DNA from: Actinomycetota bacterium
GTDB lineage: Bacteria > Actinomycetota > Humimicrobiia > Humimicrobiales > Humimicrobiaceae
Reading direction: 5' to 3'
NCBI GenBank assembly: GCA_028718045.1
Contig: JAQUMQ010000004.1
Span: 1 to 20,210 of the forward strand
DNA: 20,210 nt
The translations under genes and the position numbers were made by a program. The notes beneath the pieces were generated by a model. That model was not told the origin of the DNA. It saw nothing but the letters and a program-made list of their open reading frames with translations, and did not search any database. Position 1 is the stretch's first letter. Each line of letters opens with the position of its first letter. This document shows, one piece after another, positions 14,878 to 20,210 of this stretch.

Positions 14878-16086
14878 ATGAACAGTATCGATAGAATAAA
14901 AACAACATTTTCTCACAAAGAACCCGATAGAATTCCAATATGTGAAATTTCGATAAATAACAAAATAGCTTCTGAAATTTTAGGAAGAAAAGTATTTGTT
15001 TCAAGTTCAGGTGAGACAAGAAAAGAAGCACTTCTAGCCTATACCAAAGGTATTGATTGTTTAAAATTATTCGTAGAAAAAATTATCGACGACTGGCTGG
15101 AATTGATAGGAGTCCTTGAACTTGATTTAATATTTTTTAGATTTACTGATTATATTTTTGAAGTATTTTCTTCCCAATTTATAGGTATAAACGGATTATT
15201 TGATACAAAAGTTAAAGAAATTGGCAATAACAAATGGAAAATATATGATAAGAATAATTTCTGGTCAATTTACCAATATGACGAGTATAGCGATATGTTA
15301 TTTTCGATGGACAACTCAATAAAAAATTTCGGATTAAATGAAATAAAAAGATATATTGACTGTCTGGAAGAAAATAATGAAGGATATATGTCAAACATAA
15401 TCTCTGAATTTACAAAATCTGCATTGTATAAAAGCAAGAATATGTTTACTCCTGTTTTTGGACATATTGATGTTAACTTCCCTTTATTTCAACCTCATGC
15501 AGCTATGTTTTTAGAAAATATGTTAACTAATCCAGATATAATTGACAAATTTATGAAAATAACCCAAAAGGGATTGATAAAATTACTTGAAGATCAGCTA
15601 AAACTTAATATTTCAGGGGTTATAGCTACAAATGATTTTTGTTTTAAAACAGGACCTATTATTTCTCCTGAACTATTTAAAAAATTTATATTTCCATATT
15701 ATGCAGAATTCGTTAATATGTGTCACCGTTATAACAAGTTATTTATCAAACATCTTGATGGCAACGCTTCAAGTATATTGGAAATGCTGGTGCGGGATAT
15801 AAAATTAGACGGAATTCAAGCAATCGAGCCACAGGCTGGAATGGATATAAAAAAAATAAAAGAAAAATATGGTAAAGAAATCACATTAATAGGTAATCTG
15901 GATTGTGCTGGCGTACTTCAATTTGGAACAGAGGAAGAAATTATTAAATCAACAGAATATTTAATAAAAAATCTAAAAAAAGACGGAGGATATATTTTTG
16001 GTTCCAGTAATTCAATTCATAAGGGAATCCCAACTAAAAATTTCTTAATGGCTTTAAACTATTTAAAAAATCATGGGGAATATTAA
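14878..16086 (+). CDS. URO-D superfamily protein, HxDGN variant
   Basis: A 402-residue URO-D-like protein, longer than most (about 340-380). The N-terminus MNSIDRIKTTFSHKEPDRIP is the family start and supports the ATG at 14878 despite the lack of a ribosome site. Later marks are TNDFCFKTGPIISPELFKKF (251-270), KHLDGNASSILEML (291-304), AIEPQAGMDIKKIKEKYG, LIGNLDCAGVL (337-347, Cys343) and GGYIFGSSNSIHKG near residues 370-383. The HxCG zinc motif of MtaA-type methyltransferases is HLDG here, with Asp in place of Cys, a variant known in URO-D-like proteins of uncertain function. It is divergent from the sugar operon and convergent with the TetR-type gene. It is not a close copy of the 13644-14720 gene. 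The reaction is unknown; methyl transfer or decarboxylation are the family options. Confidence 0.85.
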   Translation: MNSIDRIKTTFSHKEPDRIPICEISINNKIASEILGRKVFVSSSGETRKEALLAYTKGIDCLKLFVEKIIDDWLELIGVLELDLIFFRFTDYIFEVFSSQFIGINGLFDTKVKEIGNNKWKIYDKNNFWSIYQYDEYSDMLFSMDNSIKNFGLNEIKRYIDCLEENNEGYMSNIISEFTKSALYKSKNMFTPVFGHIDVNFPLFQPHAAMFLENMLTNPDIIDKFMKITQKGLIKLLEDQLKLNISGVIATNDFCFKTGPIISPELFKKFIFPYYAEFVNMCHRYNKLFIKHLDGNASSILEMLVRDIKLDGIQAIEPQAGMDIKKIKEKYGKEITLIGNLDCAGVLQFGTEEEIIKSTEYLIKNLKKDGGYIFGSSNSIHKGIPTKNFLMALNYLKNHGEY

Positions 16087-16128
16087 CAAGTTATATTACT
16101 TTTATCTATAAATGAGATCTGGATAAAT

Positions 16129-16716
16129 TTAACAGCCCAAAATACTTTTTATCAATAATTCCACATGTATATTTCTTATATCTTTATCATTAAAATCGGC
16201 ACCATAATCTTTTCCTACCCCATAATACATAAGTAAAGGATTAATTATTCCTGAAATTATCTGGATTTTCTTTAACAATACTATCAAATCGTCTTCGATA
16301 CCCGTAATTTTTTTTATCAAACTGATTAACGGTACATCAATTTTAGAAAAAAAATTATCAAGGCTTGAGCTGATCGATTCTCTTATAAGCACTTTACTGC
16401 CCAATGTCCATATCACACCTGGATTTTCCGTCAAATAATTCATATAGTCCTTTGCCCATATCAATATTCTTTCTTTTGGAGGGATTTTTTCGTCTTTCAA
16501 TATCCTGCATATGCCGGCAACTTCCCTGTTGAAATATTCCTCTATTTCTTTTAAAAGGATTGATTTGGAACAAAAATAATAATTAACTGCCGCAACATTT
16601 GCCTTGGCTTCATGGGCAATTTCTCTTATTGTAATATTAAGGCTTCCCTTTATCCCTATAAGCTTTATTGCTGATTTTATTATCCTGTTTCTTGAGCCGT
16701 TATTTTCTTCAAGCAT
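16129..16716 (-). CDS. TetR/AcrR-family transcriptional regulator
   Basis: A 195-residue TetR-type regulator. The N-terminal helix RNRIIKSAIKLIGIKG leads into the helix-turn-helix TIREIAHEAKANVAAVNYYF (29-48), followed by the usual KSILLKEI helix. The C-terminal part is all-helical and diverged, as expected for a ligand-binding domain. It ends 42 nt from the convergent URO-D-like gene, with no strong terminator between them, so the two messages may overlap at their 3' ends. No Shine-Dalgarno site is seen before the ATG at 16716. It might govern the neighbouring URO-D-like gene, its own promoter, or both; its ligand is not predictable. Confidence 0.88.
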   Translation of the reverse strand: MLEENNGSRNRIIKSAIKLIGIKGSLNITIREIAHEAKANVAAVNYYFCSKSILLKEIEEYFNREVAGICRILKDEKIPPKERILIWAKDYMNYLTENPGVIWTLGSKVLIRESISSSLDNFFSKIDVPLISLIKKITGIEDDLIVLLKKIQIISGIINPLLMYYGVGKDYGADFNDKDIRNIHVELLIKSILGC

Positions 16717-16751
16717 TGGTGTATTTATTAAAATATATTATATATGAGAAT

Positions 16752-16805
16752 TTTAATCATCTGTATTAAACAAGTGATTAAATTATAACTTAATTCATTT
16801 GAATT
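16752..16805. promoter_or_regulatory. two short dyads upstream of the TetR-type gene
   Basis: TTTAATCA (16752-16759) and TGATTAAA (16775-16782) form a perfect 8-bp inverted repeat with 15 nt between. AATTCA-TT-TGAATT (16792-16805) is a second palindrome. Both lie within 90 nt upstream of the TetR-type start, where an autoregulatory operator is expected. Low base complexity makes chance a real possibility. Confidence 0.3.
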
Positions 16806-16945
16806 GGATGCTGAAATATATTATTAAATTCATATATCTTCAGAAATTTATAAGACCTTGCTTCTGGGTCCCCCAGGTATAAAATACAATTACCTCCGGG
16901 ATTTCTGCCCAATTTAATGATTTTTTGGCCAAAAAGATTGGTTTT
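16790..16945 (-). pseudogene. short degenerate coding remnant, family not recognised
   Basis: The minus strand is open for 51 codons after a TAA at 16946-16948 and ends with TAA at 16790-16792. The product reads like real protein rather than random AT-rich translation: KTNLFGQKIIKLGRN is followed by PGGNCILYLGDPEARSYKF, and the local G+C is raised. It has no ATG near its beginning and no upstream continuation in frame, so it is probably the tail of a gene lost by deletion. I do not recognise the family. The remaining part of the 16717-17112 gap shows nothing else clear. Confidence 0.35.
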
Positions 16946-17112
16946 TTATAAAAAATCAGGGGATAGTGATAAAATCAAGCAAGAAGTGTCTTCCGAAAAT
17001 CTAATTTATGTAAATCTGTAAGCATGCCAGACTGTTTTGGGCATGGATCTTATTTAGAAGTATTAACTTCCCTACTTTAAAAATCTACATAGTCAATGTC
17101 TGTATAATCATT

Positions 17113-17528
17113 TTAAGCAATATCATTAAATAAATCTGCAGCTTGCAATTTTTTTGGCGGAGGCCTGTCTCTTCTAAACTTATCTATACCCAGCCAGTCA
17201 AGAATCTTTTTTATAACCTTATAATCCTCTATAAAGGCAATAATACGCATACTGCCTCCGCAATTGGTGCAAGTAAGTGGATCGACTTCATAAATCTTTT
17301 TTATAAGCCTTGCTAAAGGATTTGCTGCAGCTCTTATTATACAAATCATCCTCTAGACATAATCGGACTGGTCCACTTCCCTACTCTTACGTTTGCCCCG
17401 GTATACATTGCCGTAAAAGCCGAGATATCTTAAAGTCTGTTCGTTTCTGTTAGGTAAGCTTAGAATTTTATCAGAATAGGAAGTCTGTGAAATTCTGGCA
17501 AGTCATGGTTTTTAAAAAATTCGTCAAC
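17113..17528 (-). pseudogene. IS91-like transposase, C-terminal remnant with stop and frame change
   Basis: The last 78 codons (17113-17349) end in the well-known C-terminal segment of IS91/IS801-type transposases: YEVDPLTCTNCGGSMRIIAF with a CxxC pair, then a KKILDWLGI stretch and a Pro-rich tail. Upstream in the same frame, across a TAG at 17353-17355, the reading LPNRNEQTLRYLGFYGNVYR followed by GKRK matches the segment that normally precedes it. Further up the likely continuation (VDEFFKNHDLPEFHR) is in another frame, implying an indel near 17460-17500. The N-terminal Rep-type catalytic domain is missing altogether. No ends or target sites were identified. It marks an old insertion in this accessory stretch. 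Confidence 0.75.
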
Positions 17529-17602
17529 GAGGAAGCCATATTATAGTTAAAGATTTTTTTCATAGAGCATAAATGGTAGGTTTGGGGAGATTTACTGTTA
17601 TG

Positions 17603-17629
17603 ATATAATTCTAGTAAAAGTAATTATAT
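17603..17629 (+). promoter_or_regulatory. possible hicBA promoter/operator dyad
   Basis: ATATAATT (17603-17610) and AATTATAT (17622-17629) are perfect inverted arms with an 11-nt spacer. The left arm contains a TATAAT -10 box (17604-17609), and a second TATAAT lies at 17641-17646. HicB antitoxins often bind inverted repeats in their own promoter, so this is a plausible autoregulatory site. No good -35 is visible. Confidence 0.35.
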
Positions 17630-17689
17630 GAATTTGAAGATATAATTGGTTCCTTATTAAAAAAGTCAGTCCAGCTTTTGGAGTACAAA

Positions 17690-17923
17690 ATGAAAAAAAA
17701 TATTTATGATTTCAAAGTTATAATAGAACCGGATGAATCGGGTGGATTTATTATTAGTTGTCCTTCACTTCAGGGTTGCTATTCTCAGGGTGATACGATT
17801 GATGAAGCTTTGGAAAATATTAAAGAAGCAATTCTTCTTTGTTTAGAGGATATAGAATCAACGGGTGAGGAATTCCCTGACCCTTCAAAATTATTAATTG
17901 GCAGTGTACTTGTTTCTAAATAA
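17690..17923 (+). CDS. hicB: HicB-family antitoxin
   Basis: A 77-residue HicB antitoxin with the partially degraded RNase H-like fold: DFKVIIEPDESGGFIISCPS, the conserved LQGCYSQGDTIDEALENIKE and the helix EAILLCLEDIE. It should bind and neutralise the HicA toxin encoded 2 nt downstream. The start is taken at the ATG at 17690 because GGAG (17680-17683) lies at ideal spacing before it; an in-frame TTG at 17678 overlaps that site and is a poorer choice. No separate C-terminal DNA-binding domain is obvious beyond EEFPDPSKLLIGSVLVSK, so repression of its own promoter is possible but not shown. Antitoxin-first order is the reverse of E. coli hicAB and is common elsewhere. Confidence 0.9.
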   Translation: MKKNIYDFKVIIEPDESGGFIISCPSLQGCYSQGDTIDEALENIKEAILLCLEDIESTGEEFPDPSKLLIGSVLVSK

Positions 17924-17925
17924 AA

Positions 17926-18159
17926 ATGAAACTACCTATAATTTCAGGAAAAGATGTAATAAAAATCTTTGAGAAAATTGGTTACAAAGTTGTAAGACAA
18001 AAGGGAAGCCATGTAAAACTCAGGGATGATAAAAATGAATTTCATAACCCTTTAACAATACCAAATCACAAAGTTCTAAAAATAGGTCTACTGAAAAAGC
18101 TAATTAAAGATGCCAACTTGTCAGTTGAAGAATTCTTGTTTTTGGTCAAAGACTTGTAA
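17926..18159 (+). CDS. hicA: HicA-family mRNA interferase toxin
   Basis: A 77-residue HicA toxin with the double-stranded-RNA-binding-like fold. ISGKDVIKIFEKIGYKVVRQ leads to KGSHVKLRD with the catalytic His29, then LTIPNHKVLKIGLLKKLIKD and the closing helix. The length is typical and the active histidine is present, so the toxin looks functional. HicA cleaves mRNA when HicB is degraded. It starts 2 nt after the hicB stop, so the two are translationally coupled. The pair lies between transposase debris and a broken gene, a usual setting for mobile toxin-antitoxin modules. Confidence 0.92.
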   Translation: MKLPIISGKDVIKIFEKIGYKVVRQKGSHVKLRDDKNEFHNPLTIPNHKVLKIGLLKKLIKDANLSVEEFLFLVKDL

Positions 18160-18163
18160 AAAA

Positions 18164-18200
18164 CTTGGCTGAGCGTTGTGGTCAAGATTTATATTTTTTT
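18164..18200 (+). terminator. possible weak terminator after hicA
   Basis: CTTGGC (18164-18169) can pair with GTCAAG (18181-18186) including one G-U pair, with further wobble pairs possible inside. A T-rich run (18188-18200) follows. It lies 4 nt after the hicA stop. The stem is weak, and the T-run overlaps the end of the convergent broken gene. Confidence 0.35.
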
Positions 18201-18792
18201 ACTGCAAGATAAATTTTAATCTTTCTTTTGGATCATCAAAACATATCTCGTCCGGATCAAAATATTCTGGGTCATAATCACTGTATTCTTCTTGAAATTC
18301 ACTGGTACCATTTACAATTTCTTCATATCCAGGTGGTCCTCCGCAATCCTCGGGAGGACATGCTCTTTTCCCGTCAGTGCATATCGGATAAACAATACCT
18401 TTTTCAGCAGGAATTATTTTTTCAAGCTGAACTTTATGCTGCCAGTAATCACCAAAATCATAGATGTAATCTGCTTTGCTGTTTTCCAGTGTAAAGAATC
18501 TTTTTATTTTGTATTTCCATCCTGGTAATATTGCCTGCTCACCCTCAGGTTCATCTTCATCTGGTATTCCGATAGAAATTTTTAAAATATCCCCCGGAAA
18601 TTTTGTAATAAATTCATGAAGATGAGTATCGGTCCACCCCATCGCATCTTGTATTGCCACATGAAATTCCTAAAAAGAATAATCTTCTGGCACAATTATT
18701 TTTCTCCAAATTAGAGGCTTAATTTCCCTTAAAGTTATTTTAAATTGATAAACATTTTTAGTTTTATTCTGATCTTTAATCTTATTTTCCAT
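18199..18792 (-). pseudogene. plasmid pRiA4b ORF-3-like protein interrupted by one TAG codon
   Basis: From an ATG at 18792 the minus strand encodes 197 codons of a pRiA4b ORF-3 family protein, a common accessory family of unknown function. The N-terminal part reads YQFKITLREIKPLIWRKIIV and the body contains HVAIQDAMGWTDTHLHEF, IYDFGDYWQHKVQLE and the Cys-containing CPPEDCGGPPGYEE, all typical. A TAG at 18670-18672 interrupts it in the sequence YSF-stop-EFHVAIQ, exactly where relatives have Trp (one G to A change from TGG). A GTG at 18660 just after the stop could only give a shortened 153-residue form lacking the first beta strands. No other lesion is seen, so the mutation is recent or a sequencing error. 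Confidence 0.8.
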
Positions 18793-18948
18793 TTTTATCA
18801 AATTTTAATTCATAAGTATTATAAAAATCATAAAAAATAACTATCAACTGATAAGAAAAATTTTAACCTTTATTATTGTTCTAATTCTTAATAAAAAATA
18901 ATATCAATAATCTTGATTCAAATCAAAATTATATTTACATTTACTTTG

Positions 18949-18977
18949 TTTACAGATATTACCAATAGTAATATACT
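18949..18977 (+). promoter_or_regulatory. sigma-70 promoter of the second GntR/glycyl radical enzyme unit
   Basis: TTTACA (18949-18954) and TATACT (18972-18977) are exactly 17 nt apart, each matching consensus at five of six bases. The predicted start is near 18984, about 50 nt before the regulator ATG at 19036, which has a GGAGG site at 19021. The dyads at 18956-18974 and 18989-19001 sit within and just after the promoter. Confidence 0.75.
18956..18974. promoter_or_regulatory. dyad within the promoter of the second GntR unit
   Basis: ATATTAC (18956-18962) and GTAATAT (18968-18974) are perfect arms around five bases, occupying the spacer and the first -10 bases. A repressor bound here would block RNA polymerase. 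It lacks the GGT/ACC ends of the downstream dyad, so it may be a second, weaker site or belong to another regulator. Confidence 0.45.
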
Positions 18978-18988
18978 ATATTTGTATA

Positions 18989-19001
18989 GTGGTAATACCA
19001 C
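18989..19001. promoter_or_regulatory. GntR-type operator just after the transcription start
   Basis: GTGGTAATACCAC is a perfect 13-bp palindrome centred on one base, immediately downstream of the predicted start. The core GGTA-N-TACC is the same as that at the centre of the dyad at 14782-14812, and fits the GT-N-AC half-site pattern of FadR-subfamily regulators. Autorepression by the GntR protein encoded next is the simplest reading. Confidence 0.65.
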
Positions 19002-19035
19002 CAGCCATATATAATAGTATGGAGGATATAAAAAA

Positions 19036-19797
19036 ATGGGAAATAATAAAGAATTACTCGGGATTTTAAAAGTAGACAGTTTAAAGGATCGGTTTGTTAA
19101 AAAAATTGAAGATTTAATTATATCCGGAGAATTTTCGATTGGCGAGAAACTTCCTCCCGAAAGAAAAATTGCAGCCAAGATGGGAATCAGCAGAACCATC
19201 GTCCACAGCGGAATAATAGAATTGGCTGCTAAAGGACTTGTTACAATTCAACCACGTAGAGGTACCGTAATAAATGATTTTAGGATTGAAGGGACACTTG
19301 CGATTTTAAACTCTCTTGTCAATTACAATGAAGGAGAAATCAATACAGAATTATTAAACAGCATTATATCTACACGCTATATGCTAGAGTTGGAAAATGC
19401 TAGACTGGCTGCTTTAAATAGAGCAGAATCAGATTTAGAAAGCCTCAGGGAAATAATTAACAAAGAAACTGTCGCTAATCTAAACGATACAGAAAACATT
19501 GTTAATCTAGATTTCAATTTTCATCATTTAATATCAATAGCAACAGGAAATATTATATATCCACTTTTTATAAAATCATTTGAACTTATTTATAAAAATC
19601 TAACAACTAAATTCTTTAATGCTATAAGTGATATCCTTACCGTTTTTGATTATCATAAAAAGCTATTATATGCAATTGAGGCAAGAAATTCTGATGAGTC
19701 CGTCAAAATTATGAATGAGACACTTAATCACGGAGAAAAATGGTTATTAAACGCTTTGGATAAAAAAAATAAAATATCTTATCATACGAGGAGGTAA
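19036..19797 (+). CDS. FadR-subfamily GntR transcriptional regulator (glycyl radical enzyme unit)
   Basis: A 253-residue regulator. The winged helix (about 15-80) includes GEKLPPERKIAAKMGISRT and the wing RRGTVI. The helical FCD domain follows, with His163/164 in NFHHLISIA, His207 in DYHKKLL and His232 in NHGEKW. The acidic metal ligand expected before the Arg of the first FCD helix appears to be Ser or Thr (STRYMLELENARLAA), unlike the other GntR protein here, so its effector site may differ. GGAGG precedes the ATG. The gene ends 4 nt before the glycyl radical enzyme start, and its last codons contain that gene's GAGGAGG ribosome site, so the two are one transcript. It probably represses both through the operators at 18956-19001. 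Confidence 0.9.
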   Translation: MGNNKELLGILKVDSLKDRFVKKIEDLIISGEFSIGEKLPPERKIAAKMGISRTIVHSGIIELAAKGLVTIQPRRGTVINDFRIEGTLAILNSLVNYNEGEINTELLNSIISTRYMLELENARLAALNRAESDLESLREIINKETVANLNDTENIVNLDFNFHHLISIATGNIIYPLFIKSFELIYKNLTTKFFNAISDILTVFDYHKKLLYAIEARNSDESVKIMNETLNHGEKWLLNALDKKNKISYHTRR

Positions 19798-19801
19798 TTA
19801 A

Positions 19802-20210
19802 ATGGTCGAAAAAACAAAACATAATATCAAGGAACCGAAAAATCTTTCTCCAAGAGTTCTTTGGTTAAGAAACTATTTTTTTGAAGGTGTGAATAGGAAG
19901 TGGAACAATGAGTATTCCTGTTTTACTACAGGAACGCCTTGGGATATCCAATACGATGAGCTGACCTTCTATATCGTTCCGGAAGTATATCCGACTATAC
20001 CAGTCTTCATATCATCAATAAGACAAAATGCACATTTAATTGAGCTTCATAAAAATTTCTGGGATTGGAGCTTGCCGGAAAGAAGAGCATGGTTTGTTAA
20101 AGAAGCTATTGTAAATTATATACCGCAGGAGATACTGCCCGGAGATTTAATTGCGGGAGCCAGATTTAATTTAATGGCATCCAGAACACTGACCAAAAAA
20201 GAGTCTACGG
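19802..20210 (+). CDS. glycyl radical enzyme, pyruvate formate-lyase family, N-terminal part
   Basis: The first 136 codons of a gene that runs off the right edge. The ATG at 19802 has GAGGAGG at ideal spacing. The product begins with an SPRVLWLRNYFFEG segment, then TTGTPWDIQYDELTFYIVPE, WSLPERRAWFVKEAIVNYIP and EILPGDLIAGARFNL. The arrangement of the last piece, just before the barrel, corresponds to the segment of pyruvate formate-lyase-like enzymes that precedes the active site. The catalytic Cys and the C-terminal Gly loop lie outside the window and cannot be checked. The N-terminus is unlike PflB and unlike choline/glycerol lyases as I remember them, and closer to proteins annotated PflD-like; alkyl- or arylalkylsuccinate synthase-type chemistry is possible but unproven. 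It would need an activating radical-SAM enzyme, not seen here. Confidence 0.7.
   Translation, partial: MVEKTKHNIKEPKNLSPRVLWLRNYFFEGVNRKWNNEYSCFTTGTPWDIQYDELTFYIVPEVYPTIPVFISSIRQNAHLIELHKNFWDWSLPERRAWFVKEAIVNYIPQEILPGDLIAGARFNLMASRTLTKKEST

Noticed and set aside
16087..16128. Bidirectional terminator between the convergent URO-D-like and TetR genes
   Set aside because: Only a 6-bp TTTATC/GATAAA pairing with a 15-nt loop is present, too weak to call.
17353..18672. TAG recoding (suppressor or altered genetic code) because TAG interrupts two genes
   Set aside because: The transposase remnant also carries a frame change and lacks its N-terminus, and TAG ends normal genes at 4041-4043 and 6273-6275. 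Ordinary gene decay explains both.
1..20210. tRNA, rRNA, CRISPR arrays and riboswitches
   Set aside because: I looked for cloverleaf-like segments, regularly spaced repeats and conserved leader motifs in the gaps and saw none. This is by eye, not by covariance search.

Overview
The window is AT-rich, roughly one third G+C by eye, and looks like the chromosome of an anaerobic, heterotrophic bacterium. The evidence is a glycyl radical enzyme, several uroporphyrinogen-decarboxylase (URO-D)-like proteins, split transketolase genes, and a CUT2 sugar ABC transporter whose lipoprotein carries an ETTAA-type low-complexity linker. An Atribacterota-like or clostridial lineage would fit, but no rRNA or marker gene is present, so this is an inference. 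Termination looks standard: genes end in TAA, TAG and TGA.

Positions 1-14720, all on the minus strand, hold one long catabolic locus that starts at a near-consensus promoter (TTGACA-N17-TATACT, 14814-14842) overlapped by a long dyad operator (14782-14812). In transcription order the genes are: a URO-D-like protein, an NAD-type SDR, a FadR/GntR regulator, the CUT2 ATPase, permease and lipoprotein, an NADP-type SDR, an UlaG-like metallo-hydrolase, a DUF4432 aldose-epimerase-like protein, transketolase C-half then N-half, 2-oxoacid dehydrogenase E1 alpha then E1 beta, an Asp/Glu-racemase-family protein, and a frameshifted URO-D-like gene cut by the window edge. Gaps of 195-252 nt at 6078-6272, 7959-8156 and 9213-9464 suggest internal promoters or RNA processing. 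The layout fits import of a sugar or sugar acid, oxidation or epimerisation, lactone opening, and cleavage by two thiamine-diphosphate (TPP) enzymes. No kinase, E2, E3 or corrinoid protein is visible, so the pathway and substrate are unknown.

Positions 14878-16716 carry a divergent plus-strand URO-D-like gene and a convergent TetR-type regulator.

Positions 16717-18800 are a worn accessory segment: an unidentified coding remnant, the C-terminal remnant of an IS91-like transposase with a stop and a frame change, an intact hicB-hicA toxin-antitoxin pair, and a pRiA4b ORF-3-like gene broken by one TAG codon where Trp is expected.

Positions 18949-20210 begin a second catabolic unit: a strong promoter with two dyads, a second FadR-type regulator, and four bases later the start of a glycyl radical enzyme (pyruvate formate-lyase family) that runs off the window. 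Its operator shares the core GGTA-N-TACC with the operator of the sugar locus, which suggests linked control.
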